A stretch of 34,020 nucleotides of DNA from Candidatus Anammoximicrobium sp. (GTDB lineage Bacteria > Planctomycetota > Planctomycetia > Pirellulales > Pirellulaceae): assembly GCA_012515235.1 (NCBI GenBank), contig JAAYYU010000271.1, positions 1-34,020 of the forward strand, given 5' to 3'. The position numbers and the translations under genes were made by a program. Positions 18,412 to 26,300 of the stretch are shown piece after piece (position 1 is the stretch's first letter; every line of letters starts with the position of its first letter). The notes under the pieces were generated by a model, which saw only the letters and a program-made list of their open reading frames with translations, did not search any database and was not told where the DNA came from.

Positions 18412-19932
18412 TCAGGCGACAAACAGGTTCTTGCTTGAAAAATTCGGGTCGCTGGTCAGGTGTACGCCGAGCCAGCGGAGGCCGGCCTCGTCGCCGGGGG
18501 TGGGGATGTGGGTCATGTGGACGTCGCAACCCCGCAGTTCCTTCAATCGTTCGACGCACAGCTGGACGGTCGGATTGGCCGTCATGCTGACGCCCAGGGC
18601 GAACAGCGTTTCTTCCAGATCCAGACTCACCGACTTGCGCCCCAAAATGTCTTTCTTCATGGCGGTCACGGATTCCAGGATACTGGGCGCCAGCAAGTGG
18701 ATTCTCGGCGGAATCCCTGCCAGGTGTTTGACCGCATTGATCACCAGGCTGGACGCGGCGTGCATGAGCGGCGAGTTTTTGCCCGTCACGATGGTTCCGT
18801 CCTGGAGTTGGATCGCGGCTCCGCAGTAGATGCCGGCGTTGCCTTTGCCCCGCCGCTGGCACTCCTCGGCAGCCTCGCGGGCCGGCAGGACGACGGGCCG
18901 GTCTTCGGGCGTCAGGTGCAACACCTCGAGCAACCGCTGGACCCGCTCCACCGTCCGCTCGTCCACCAGCCCCACGGCGTACTCGGAGGTGTACCGGAAG
19001 TAACGGCGAATGACCTCCGCCCGCGAGGCAGCCTGGATGCTGGCGTCGTCGACCATGCCGGCCGTGGCGCGATTGACCCCCATCTCCGTCGGCGAGCGAT
19101 AGATGGGCTTGCCGCCGGTGATGCGTTCGAGTGTCTTTTGCAGCACCGGAAAGGCTTCCACGTCGCGGTTGTAGTTGACGGCCGTCTCGCCGCGGGCTTC
19201 CAGGTGAAACGGGTCGATCATGTTCACGTCGTGCAAGTCGGCCGTCGCCGCTTCGTAGGCCACGTTCACGGGATGCGTCAAGGGCAGGTTCCAGATGGGA
19301 AACGTCTCGAATTTGGCGTATCCCGAATGGATCGCGCGGCGGTGGTCGTGGTACATCTGGTTCAGGCAGGTCGCCAGCTTGCCGCTGCCCGGCCCCGGAC
19401 CGGTGACCACCACCAGCGGCTTGGTGGTCTCGATGTACGCATTCGCGCCGTAGCCCTCCGGACTGACAATCCCGTCCACGTCCAGCGGATAGCCCTTGGT
19501 CGGACCGTGGGTCAGGACGGGGATCTGGCGGCGTTGTAGTTTGTTTTTGAATTGGGTCGCGGCCGGTTGCCGCTCAAAGCGGGTGATGACGACCGCTCGC
19601 AGTTCAATGCCCCAATCGCCCAGGTCGTCGATCAACTTCATCGCGTCGGCGTCGTAGGTGATCCCGAAGTCCGCGCGGATTTTCTTACGTTCGATGGCGC
19701 CGGCGTGAATGCAGAGCAGAATTTCGGCCTTGTCTTTCAGCTTGGCCAGCAGCCGCATCTTGACATTCGGGTCGTAGCCGGGAAGCACGCGGGCGGCGTG
19801 ATAGTCGAACAGCAGTTTGCCCCCGAACTCCAGATACAACTTGTTGTCAAAGCGCTGCACACGCTCCAGAATCGCGGCCGACTGCTCCTGCAAATACCGG
19901 TCGTTGTCAAAGCCCATCACCTCTTGCCGCAT
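18412..19932 (-). CDS. DUF1846 (UPF0371) family protein
   Basis: The product is 506 aa, the usual family length. The ATG at 19932 follows AAGGAG with about 7 nt spacing; the longer upstream extension is Arg/Gly-rich and not family-like. The family signature is clear: MGFDNDRYLQEQSAAILERV, then KLYLEFGGKLLFDYHAARVL, then PLDVDGIVSPEGYG. A Walker-A-like loop, GPGPGSGK (residues 178-185), is followed by Leu instead of Ser/Thr, so nucleotide binding is plausible but unproven. No signal peptide, hence cytoplasmic. The family's biochemical function is not established as far as I know. It is the first gene of a run with the downstream hydrolase. Confidence 0.88.
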   Translation of the reverse strand: MRQEVMGFDNDRYLQEQSAAILERVQRFDNKLYLEFGGKLLFDYHAARVLPGYDPNVKMRLLAKLKDKAEILLCIHAGAIERKKIRADFGITYDADAMKLIDDLGDWGIELRAVVITRFERQPAATQFKNKLQRRQIPVLTHGPTKGYPLDVDGIVSPEGYGANAYIETTKPLVVVTGPGPGSGKLATCLNQMYHDHRRAIHSGYAKFETFPIWNLPLTHPVNVAYEAATADLHDVNMIDPFHLEARGETAVNYNRDVEAFPVLQKTLERITGGKPIYRSPTEMGVNRATAGMVDDASIQAASRAEVIRRYFRYTSEYAVGLVDERTVERVQRLLEVLHLTPEDRPVVLPAREAAEECQRRGKGNAGIYCGAAIQLQDGTIVTGKNSPLMHAASSLVINAVKHLAGIPPRIHLLAPSILESVTAMKKDILGRKSVSLDLEETLFALGVSMTANPTVQLCVERLKELRGCDVHMTHIPTPGDEAGLRWLGVHLTSDPNFSSKNLFVA

Positions 19933-20339
19933 TTCCCGCTCCTTCGTTGCCGTCTCCGCCGGCGATCGGTTCGCCATCGCCGTCGCTCGCGATCCAGACG
20001 CAGACAATGTAGCAAGGCACCCGCCTTCGCTCCAGCCCCCCCGGCCCGTGCGCCGCGCGCGTCCGGCCTGGAGACGCCGGGCTCCGTCCAAGGAATCGCC
20101 GTTCGCTCGCTTTTCTGCCGCGGTGGAAAACAGCGCGCGGACAGGCGGCTGGCCTCCGGTTCTCGTTTCGTCGCTGGATCACCAGGCTCCGCAACCGGGG
20201 CGGAAGCAAGGCCGGCATCGATCCGTCTTGCCAGCGGGGGCGAAGTATGCTCAGATCGTGACACGCCGACACTGGAGGCGGTGACGCGGCGCGGTGCACG
20301 AACGACTTCCTTTGGGCCTTTCGATGGAGATCGACAATC
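19933..20339. other. Divergent intergenic region
   Basis: This 407-bp region separates the divergent DUF1846 and Gfo/Idh/MocA genes. Promoters for both must lie here, but I see no -35/-10 pair close to consensus. On the plus side, GGAG at 20326-20329 sits 10 nt before the Gfo start. The open frames crossing it are Arg/Pro-rich and not convincing. Confidence 0.5.
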
Positions 20340-21650
20340 ATGTCCGAACAGAGTGTGCGAAGAACCGGCGGCGCGTCCTCACGCCGTGATTTTCTGAAGA
20401 CATCCGCCGCGGCCGTTTCGGTTGCCGGCCTACCGATTGGACAGTCTGCCCATGCGGCCGGCAGCGACGTGCTGAAGGTGGGACTGATCGGCTGCGGCGG
20501 CCGCGGCACGGGAGCTGCCAAGAATGCCCTGGACGCCGATCCCCACCTCGAATTGACCGCCCTGGCGGACGTGTTTGCCGATCGCGTCGAGAGAAGCCTG
20601 AAGCTGCTCGGCAAGGAATTTGCCGACCGTGTGAAAGTACCCCCGGAGCGGCAGTTTGCGGGTTTGGACGGCTATCAGCAGTTGATCGCCAGCGACGTGG
20701 ACGTGGTGCTGTTGGCCACCCCGCCCGCCTTTCGCCCCCAGCACATGCGGGCGGCAGTCGAGGCCGGCAAGCACGTGTTTGCGGAGAAATCGTTCGCGAC
20801 CGACGGCACCGCCCAACGGTCGATGCTGGAGAGCGTGGAACTGGCCAAAAAGAAGGGTTTGGCCATCCGCTCGGGCCTGTGCTTCCGGTTCCATCCGCCC
20901 CACCAGGAGGCGTTCCAGCGCATCCACGACGGCGCGATCGGCGACGTGCTGTCGATCTACGTCGTGCGCATCGGCGGCGGCTGGGGGCGGTACGGACTGT
21001 TGGAAGCCACCGGCGGCCGGCGGCCGGAGGGCCAGTCGGACCTCGAATGGCAACTCCGCAACTGGTACAACTTCTTCTGGCTGTCGGGCGGCTATATGAT
21101 GGACCTGGGCCTGCACCAGGTGGACGAGATCGCTTGGATTCAGCGCGAAGTCCCGCCGGTAAGTTGCGTGGCCTCGGGCGGACGGCAAATCCCCGAGTAC
21201 GGCAACATTTACGACCACTACGATGCGACGTACGAGTACGCCAACGGGGTGCTGGCGGTGTTCAAGATCCGTGGCTGGAGCGGTTGCCACGGCGAATTCC
21301 GCTTGGAGATTGTCGGCACCCGAGGCCGCTGCAGCCTCAGTTGGTCGGGAGCCTCGATTCGCGGCGCGACGGAGTGGGAGTACAAAGGCCGTCCGCGGGC
21401 CATGCACCAGATCGAGCACGACGAATTGTTCAAGGCGATTCGCGCAGGCAGTCCACCCAACGACGGCGAGGTGATGCTGAAGAGCAACCAGATGGCGTTG
21501 ATGGCGCGGGAGTCGGCCCATACCGGCGAACGGGTCACCTGGGAAATGGCCGTGAATTCCCAACAAAAACTGATGCCGGCCGAACTGGACTGGAAAATGA
21601 AGCTGGACGTGGCGCCGGTGCCCATCCCGGGCGTGACGAAATTCGTCTGA
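20340..21650 (+). CDS. Tat-exported Gfo/Idh/MocA family oxidoreductase
   Basis: The product is 436 aa. A twin-arginine signal SRRDFLK (residues 14-20) and hydrophobic stretch AAAVSVAGLPIG point to folded export. The dinucleotide-binding segment is VGLIGCGGRGTG (residues 47-58), followed by the Rossmann acidic strand end ALADVF and by VLLATPPAFRPQHM. The usual EKP motif reads AEKSFATDG (Ser151 instead of Pro). The C-terminal domain contains SGGYMMDLGLHQVDE with the expected His. Such planctomycete proteins are thought to oxidise or reduce sugars or sugar-derived substrates using NAD(P), but this one's substrate is unknown. It appears monocistronic, with a possible terminator hairpin 20 nt after its stop. 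Confidence 0.9.
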   Translation: MSEQSVRRTGGASSRRDFLKTSAAAVSVAGLPIGQSAHAAGSDVLKVGLIGCGGRGTGAAKNALDADPHLELTALADVFADRVERSLKLLGKEFADRVKVPPERQFAGLDGYQQLIASDVDVVLLATPPAFRPQHMRAAVEAGKHVFAEKSFATDGTAQRSMLESVELAKKKGLAIRSGLCFRFHPPHQEAFQRIHDGAIGDVLSIYVVRIGGGWGRYGLLEATGGRRPEGQSDLEWQLRNWYNFFWLSGGYMMDLGLHQVDEIAWIQREVPPVSCVASGGRQIPEYGNIYDHYDATYEYANGVLAVFKIRGWSGCHGEFRLEIVGTRGRCSLSWSGASIRGATEWEYKGRPRAMHQIEHDELFKAIRAGSPPNDGEVMLKSNQMALMARESAHTGERVTWEMAVNSQQKLMPAELDWKMKLDVAPVPIPGVTKFV

Positions 21651-21669
21651 GCCCGGATCATCGCGGCCC

Positions 21670-21686
21670 CCGGGCAACGCGCCCGG
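21670..21686 (+). terminator. Candidate terminator hairpin after the Gfo/Idh/MocA gene
   Basis: CCGGGC-aacgc-GCCCGG gives a 6-bp all-GC stem with a 5-nt loop 20 nt past the stop codon. There is no U-tract, so intrinsic termination is uncertain. Confidence 0.35.
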
Positions 21687-21778
21687 CAGAGAATGCGGAT
21701 TGCCCTGCAACGCCGCGGTGCGGAGCGCGCCGGCGCTGTCCAACGCCGTGGCGATTGCCGATCAGCCTGTTGAACAAA

Positions 21779-21834
21779 GGGGCCTGGCTCCGAGCTGCAG
21801 TAGAGAAACCCGAAGAAGAACGACTGCAGGCCCC
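21779..21834. repeat. Hairpin-forming intergenic element
   Basis: GGGGCCTG at 21779-21786 is perfectly complementary to CAGGCCCC at 21827-21834, and CTGCAG occurs inside each arm. The flanking words (cctgttgaacaaaggggcctggctcc) resemble, from memory, short palindromic intergenic elements common in Pirellula/Rhodopirellula-type genomes. A genome-wide search would be needed to show repetition. Confidence 0.35.
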
Positions 21835-21840
21835 GCCGGG

Positions 21841-21870
21841 TTGACGACGGTCAACAAGTCGGACTACAAT
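21841..21870 (+). promoter_or_regulatory. Sigma70-type promoter for the hemerythrin-like/caspase/hydrolase operon
   Basis: TTGACG (21841-21846) and TACAAT (21865-21870) are separated by 18 bp, close to the sigma70 consensus. The -35 lies inside a perfect inverted repeat, TTGAC-gacg-GTCAA (21841-21854), which could be an operator. Transcription would start near 21877, giving a leader of about 240 nt before the start codon at 22120. Confidence 0.6.
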
Positions 21871-21991
21871 CTAGACTGGTCGGGGCGGAATCTCGCTGTC
21901 GTGGTTGCTCACCCTTGTTGTCGCCCCCCACAGTTCCGACTTCTACGCGACGCCGCCGTGCGCGGTGCTCTCGTCTACACGATAGAAGGCG

Positions 21992-22066
21992 GGCGTTCAA
22001 CCGGAGGAACGCCGGTTCCTGATTGCCAGGGACGGTCCTAACGAAACGGGCAAGCTGTCGTCCCTG
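21992..22066 (+). promoter_or_regulatory. Stem-loops in the leader of the caspase operon
   Basis: Two hairpins follow each other: GGCGTTC (21992-21998) with GAACGCC (22007-22013), and CAGGGACG (22027-22034) with CGTCCCTG (22059-22066). A related direct copy, CAGGGGACG, lies at 22096-22104 just before the AAGGAG ribosome site. These could be RNA structures affecting the operon or DNA-binding half sites. No known riboswitch class is recognised. Confidence 0.4.
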
Positions 22067-22119
22067 CGCCGCCGGGATTCCCCCGACTTGGCAGGCAGGG
22101 GACGACCAAGGAGACTCCG

Positions 22120-22566
22120 ATGACGGACGAACAAACCTTCCAAGAGCCGATGATCTTGTGTGAGGTGCGGTTGGAAAACCCGCAGGATGTGCTGAAAGAG
22201 ATCAGCGACCTGTTCTGCGAGTCCACGGAGGCGGTGACGCGACTGCGGGAACGACTTGAGCGGTTGACCGAGCAAGCGGCAAGCCGTTTCGCGTCGGAGG
22301 AACGCAGCGGCCGGTACGAAGAAGTACTGTGCCAAGCGCCCTGGCTGACCGCCCGCGCCCAGGAACTCCAGCAGCAGCACTCGGACCTGGTCGAAGCACT
22401 GCACCGCATGCGCAGCCTGTGCGAATCGGACGACAGTCCCGCCGCCTGGTGGCAACGCGTGCAGCAGGAGTTCGAGGACTTTGCCGACTTGCTCAAGGAG
22501 CACGAGGCCGCTGAGAACAACCTGCTCAGCGAGATGCATCCCGAACCGGAGTGGGGGCGCGACTAA
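22120..22566 (+). CDS. Hemerythrin-like helical-bundle protein, first gene of the caspase operon
   Basis: The product is 148 aa, entirely helical by appearance, with AAGGAG upstream of the ATG. It has no signal peptide or membrane segment. Features reminiscent of planctomycete hemerythrin-like bundles are an acidic pair before the second helix (FASEERSGRYEEVL, Glu60/Glu61), His87 in LQQQHSDLVEAL, and an HxxxE in LLKEHEAAENNLL (His128, Glu132). These could bind iron, but a full hemerythrin ligand set is not visible, so the assignment is tentative. An alternative is a coiled-coil adaptor. The stop codon is 20 nt before the caspase gene, which strongly suggests co-expression. I infer a sensor, regulator or partner role. 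Confidence 0.6.
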   Translation: MTDEQTFQEPMILCEVRLENPQDVLKEISDLFCESTEAVTRLRERLERLTEQAASRFASEERSGRYEEVLCQAPWLTARAQELQQQHSDLVEALHRMRSLCESDDSPAAWWQRVQQEFEDFADLLKEHEAAENNLLSEMHPEPEWGRD

Positions 22567-22586
22567 GAGGCCGGAGACATGACGCC

Positions 22587-24374
22587 ATGCAACGCGCGGC
22601 GATTCTGATCGGCGTCAGCAAGACGGGTAACCTGCAGCGGCTCCAAGCCGTTGCGTCCGGCGTCCAAGCCATGGAACAATGGGCGCTGGACCAAAACCTG
22701 GAACGCGACCTGATCAAAGTCATTACCGACGGGACGGGCAGGGTCGATGTCCAACAGATCAAGGACGCGATCGAACAGGTCGTCGAACGGGCGACGGTGG
22801 ACCAGCTGATCGTGTACTTCGCCGGCCACGGCGTGAACATCCGTTACGGCGAGTATTGGTTGTTGTCACGGGCGCCGGAGGATACCCAGGCCGCGGTCAA
22901 CGTGGAAGGCAGCGTGGTCCTGGCGCGACAGTGCGGCATTCCCCACGTGGTGCTGATTTCCGATGCCTGCCGAACTGCGGCCGAGGGGATTCAATCGCAG
23001 TACGTGACCGGCAGCGAGGTCTTTCCCAATACGGGGGCCAGCGGACTGGAACGGGCGGTGGATCTGTTCTTCGCCTGCACGCTGGGCAAACCGGCGCTGG
23101 AGGTCAAGGACCCGGCAGACGCCGCCAGGGGCTACCAGGCCGTTTATACGGAAGCGCTGGTCGATGCCCTGCAAGGCAACGACAGCTCGATCATCGATCA
23201 ACTGCCGGAGGTCGACCCGACGAAAGCGTTCGTTCGCCCGTGGCCGCTGAAACGGTATCTGCAGGCGGAGGTGCGGCGGCGACTGGCCGAGGCCCGCGTC
23301 GATGCCGCTGTGACGCAGACTCCCGACGCCCGCATCACGTCCGACGAGCGCGCCTGGCTTGCGTGCCTGCCCCTGTCCCGCCGCGGTCCCTCCGGCGTCC
23401 TGCGCGGCGGCCTGCCGCGCGGAACCGAAACCTATGGCCTGAACGAGCACGCTGAGCCGGACACGCTGTCCGGAATGTGGCGGTCGGTGTTGCGCAACGA
23501 CTTGGCGGGCAGACGCGATTTGTCGGCCCAACTCTTGGAAGCGACCAGCTGGCGGCATGCGCGGGAAACGACGTTGTTGACGACTTCTTTGGCTCGCTCG
23601 GCGGCGGCCTTCGGACCGGACCACTTTCCAACGGGTTGCGGCTTCAAGCTGCGGGGGGCGAGGATCCGCGATGTGTACAGCCCGAAGGCAAGCTGCGAAC
23701 CGGTCGGCGCGAGAGGCGATTCGCTGCAGATTCGCGTCCGGGAGGGGCCTGCGGCCAACGTCTTGTTGACGTTCCAGGACGGCAACGGCGTCGTGCTGCC
23801 GGCGATTCCGGATTTCGTGACGGCGATCACCTTCGAGGACGGGGAATTGGAAACCGTGACGTACGAACCGACCGGCCGGTCTCCGCGCCGGCGGGAATGG
23901 CCTGGGGAAATCGAGGAGCTTCGTCACCTCCGCGCGGTGATCGCTTCGTCGGCCCGGTTCGGCGCTTTCCAGTTGGAGCCGGACGATGCCGACCGACTGG
24001 CGTCGCGCATGCAAGACGCCAAAAACGTGGACCCGGCGATGGCCCTGTACGCCGCCTACGCCTATCATGATCTGAACCGCCGCGACAGGATCGAATCGCT
24101 GCAGCAGGACCTGCAGAACGGCCTGGGGCTGCGGTTGTTCGATATCGCCCTGTTGGCCCGCAGTCTGCCGGGGTCGTGCGGTTTGGCCAACAACGGCGTC
24201 TTTCCGTTCTTTCCTTTGCTCGCGCAAGGCTGGGCGTTGCTTCGCGCCCATCGTGTTTCGCTTCCCGCTCCGGTCGCGGGAATCGAACGACACCTGGTTC
24301 CATCGCTCTGGACGTTCCTTGATGCGACCGGCGTCCAGAAGATCCGCGCCGCGATGCGCGCGGGGGAGGTTTGA
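22587..24374 (+). CDS. Caspase family (peptidase C14-like) protein
   Basis: The product is 595 aa from ATG 22587, chosen because the caspase fold begins directly (MQRAAILIGVSKTG) and GGAG lies 10 nt upstream. The catalytic dyad is visible: His81 in VYFAGHGVN and Cys128 in VLISDACRTAAEG. Residues 1 to about 210 form the protease domain. The remaining ~380 residues contain a beta-rich part (VLLTFQDGNGVVLPAIPDF) and an alpha-helical part (DPAMALYAAYAYHDLNRRDR, LGLRLFDIALLARSL). From memory this C-terminal layout recurs in a subset of bacterial caspase-like proteins of unknown function. No signal peptide, hence cytoplasmic. Likely an Arg/Lys-type cysteine protease activated by a signal; its target is unknown. 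The next gene starts one base after the stop codon. Confidence 0.85.
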   Translation: MQRAAILIGVSKTGNLQRLQAVASGVQAMEQWALDQNLERDLIKVITDGTGRVDVQQIKDAIEQVVERATVDQLIVYFAGHGVNIRYGEYWLLSRAPEDTQAAVNVEGSVVLARQCGIPHVVLISDACRTAAEGIQSQYVTGSEVFPNTGASGLERAVDLFFACTLGKPALEVKDPADAARGYQAVYTEALVDALQGNDSSIIDQLPEVDPTKAFVRPWPLKRYLQAEVRRRLAEARVDAAVTQTPDARITSDERAWLACLPLSRRGPSGVLRGGLPRGTETYGLNEHAEPDTLSGMWRSVLRNDLAGRRDLSAQLLEATSWRHARETTLLTTSLARSAAAFGPDHFPTGCGFKLRGARIRDVYSPKASCEPVGARGDSLQIRVREGPAANVLLTFQDGNGVVLPAIPDFVTAITFEDGELETVTYEPTGRSPRRREWPGEIEELRHLRAVIASSARFGAFQLEPDDADRLASRMQDAKNVDPAMALYAAYAYHDLNRRDRIESLQQDLQNGLGLRLFDIALLARSLPGSCGLANNGVFPFFPLLAQGWALLRAHRVSLPAPVAGIERHLVPSLWTFLDATGVQKIRAAMRAGEV

Positions 24375-24375
24375 C

Positions 24376-25257
24376 ATGCGGCAATTGGTTTTCGTCCACG
24401 GACGTGCCCAAGAGCACAAGGATGCGGCCACGCTCAAAGGCGAGTGGCTCGCGACCTTGCGCCAGGGCCTGGCCAAGTCCCAGTTGGAATTGCCCATCCC
24501 GGAAGACGCGGTCCGTTTCCCGTACTACGGCCAGACGCTCTTCGACCTCGTCTCCGGCGTCCCAGCGGACCAGGCCGCCGAAGTGATTGTGCGGGGAGCC
24601 GGTGAAGATTCGGAACAACGCACGTTCGCCCAGGCGATCATCGGCGAAATCTGCGAACAAAACGGAATCACCGACGAGCAGATCGCCGGCGAGGCCGCAG
24701 GCCGGGTCGTGGAGCGCGGGCCGTTGAACTGGGAATGGGTCCAAGCCGCGCTGCGAGCGATCGATCGAGTCCGCCCGGCCAGCGCCGCGACGATCGCGCT
24801 GATCACCAACGACGTGTACCAGTACCTGCGGAACCCCGGCATCCGCGACCAGATCGAGACGGGCATCCGCCAAGCCATGCAACCGGGCGTTCCGACCGTC
24901 GTCGTCGGCCACTCGCTGGGCTCTGTCGTGGCGTACAGTCTGCTGCGGCGGGACGGCCCGGCCAGCGGCTGGCGCGTGCCCCTGTACCTGACGGTCGGTT
25001 GTCCGCTGGGCGTGACCGCAATCAAGCGAGCCCTCGCCCCAAACCATCATCCGCAGTGCGTGGACAAGTGGTTCAACGCGATGGACGACCGGGACGTAGT
25101 CGCCCTGTACCCGCTGTCCAGGAAGCACTTCCCGATCAGTCCCGAAATCGAGAACAAGACCGACGTCGACAACCAGACTCCCAACCGCCACGGCATCATC
25201 GGGTATCTGAACGATCGCGAGGTCGCCCGACGGATTTACGACGCGCTGGTAGCCTGA
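24376..25257 (+). CDS. Alpha/beta hydrolase paired with the caspase-like protease
   Basis: The product is 293 aa from ATG 24376, preceded by GGGGGAGG with 6 nt spacing; the longer in-frame extension lies inside the caspase gene and is Arg-rich. The oxyanion segment is VFVHGR (residues 5-10), the nucleophile is Ser180 in VVVGHSLGSVVAY, and the acid and base are likely one of Asp237/238/240 and His272 (TPNRHGIIGYL). It has no signal peptide or membrane segment. The fold fits a lipase/esterase or PGAP1-like hydrolase; the substrate is unknown. The one-base gap to the caspase gene indicates translational coupling. It may be an effector released or activated by the protease, or an independent member of the same response. 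Confidence 0.82.
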   Translation: MRQLVFVHGRAQEHKDAATLKGEWLATLRQGLAKSQLELPIPEDAVRFPYYGQTLFDLVSGVPADQAAEVIVRGAGEDSEQRTFAQAIIGEICEQNGITDEQIAGEAAGRVVERGPLNWEWVQAALRAIDRVRPASAATIALITNDVYQYLRNPGIRDQIETGIRQAMQPGVPTVVVGHSLGSVVAYSLLRRDGPASGWRVPLYLTVGCPLGVTAIKRALAPNHHPQCVDKWFNAMDDRDVVALYPLSRKHFPISPEIENKTDVDNQTPNRHGIIGYLNDREVARRIYDALVA

Positions 25258-25283
25258 GCGCAGGTTGCAACGCCGCCGAACCT

Positions 25284-26300
25284 TCAAGCCGTCTCGCCCA
25301 GCAGTGCCCGAATCGGTTCCAACGTTCCGGCGGTCCGCAGCGCCTGACGGATGTTTCTCAGCAGTTCTGGTTCTTCGACCTGCCGCACCTGAGGCATCAG
25401 CGCCAGGCCATCGGCCCCGAACTTCAGCTCCAACGCCAATTCGATGCCCTCCTGGAGGCCGGCGACTTCGCCCTCCCGGCGTCCTTCCCGACGTCCTTCC
25501 CGACGTCCTTCCTGGCGTCCCTCCTGGCGTCCCTCGTGAATTCCCTCTGCGCGTCCCCTCTCGCGGGCCACTCGTTCCACGCTCGTCACGTAGGGCATGT
25601 TCCGTTCCTCCTCAAAGTCGTGAAGTTCATCCACAAACTGTCGCTCCAGTTCCGGCGGGAGGTCCATGAGCCAGTCGATCAGCCGAAACAACTGCCGAAT
25701 CTGCTCTGCGTCCAATCCGCGATCAAAGAGCCCTTTGATCAGCCGCAACTTCCACCGGAAACGCTCCGTCGGGCGGCGTTTTGTTTCCAGCGCCTTCAGG
25801 TGCGCCAGCACGATGGCGGCAAACGGATTGGGATTGGCCTCCAACTCGATTATACTTTGCCGGTAGTCCAACAGCTTGACAATCGGGAATTGCATTCGCA
25901 GCGAGAACCCCCAGCGGCGAAACACAAATTGCCGCGGACGCCAATGCGAGCGTTCATCTCCCAGCACTGCCAAACTGACGACACCCCGTCGAAACCGATC
26001 GAAAATGCGGTAGTTGTAGACGTACATCCGCTCGCTGAATTGCTCGTCCAACTGGTTCTGGACCTCGACGTGGATCAACAGCCACACCTCCGCGCCGTCC
26101 TTGGGCCAAACCTTGAACAACTTGTCGGCCAGTCGCGGGCCCAACTCGCCCTCGCGCACGATCTGTTGCAGTTCTTTGTCCAAGCTCTCATACCCGCGGC
26201 TCCAATCCAGGTCGTCATGAACCTCGGGAAAGAAAAACTGGAGAAAGGGCTTCAGAAAGACTTCCAGCGATTCCTTCCACGGGCTGTCATACTCGCTCAT
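25284..26300 (-). CDS. Rpn/PD-(D/E)XK nuclease family protein
   Basis: The product is 338 aa from ATG 26300 (MSEYDSPWKESLEVFLKPFL). The longer open frame upstream has no family character. The core is typical of the Rpn/putative transposase group: YESLDKELQQI, ADKLFKVW, WLLIHVEVQNQ (Glu79-x-Gln81 of the PD-(D/E)XK-like site), then ERMYVYNYRIFDRF and SLAVLGD. Residues about 250-275 are a run of EGR(Q/R) repeats, probably a charged helix. Family members are DNA endonucleases linked to recombination, often spread as paralogues in planctomycetes and cyanobacteria. It converges on the hydrolase gene with only 26 bp between stop codons. Confidence 0.82.
   Translation of the reverse strand: MSEYDSPWKESLEVFLKPFLQFFFPEVHDDLDWSRGYESLDKELQQIVREGELGPRLADKLFKVWPKDGAEVWLLIHVEVQNQLDEQFSERMYVYNYRIFDRFRRGVVSLAVLGDERSHWRPRQFVFRRWGFSLRMQFPIVKLLDYRQSIIELEANPNPFAAIVLAHLKALETKRRPTERFRWKLRLIKGLFDRGLDAEQIRQLFRLIDWLMDLPPELERQFVDELHDFEEERNMPYVTSVERVARERGRAEGIHEGRQEGRQEGRREGRREGRREGEVAGLQEGIELALELKFGADGLALMPQVRQVEEPELLRNIRQALRTAGTLEPIRALLGETA
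25478..25550 (-). repeat. ~12-bp tandem repeat encoding EGR(Q/R) units
   Basis: About five or six imperfect 12-bp units of the type CGACGTCCTTCC / TGGCGTCCCTCC (plus-strand view) encode the EGRQ/EGRR run of the Rpn-family protein. Unit number could vary in frame by slippage. Confidence 0.6.

Noticed and set aside
15482..18829. 1,115-codon plus-strand open frame
   Set aside because: It runs antisense to the NHL and glycoside hydrolase genes, both of which have clear domains, signal peptides and ribosome sites; the plus frame has no recognisable domain.
22866..24497. 543-codon minus-strand open frame opposite the caspase gene
   Set aside because: Low-complexity Arg/Gln-rich translation with no domain, antisense to a gene with a visible catalytic dyad.
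25478..25550. Short tandem repeats considered as a CRISPR or integration signal
   Set aside because: They are 12-bp in-frame coding repeats without spacers, giving the EGR(Q/R) tail of the Rpn-family protein.
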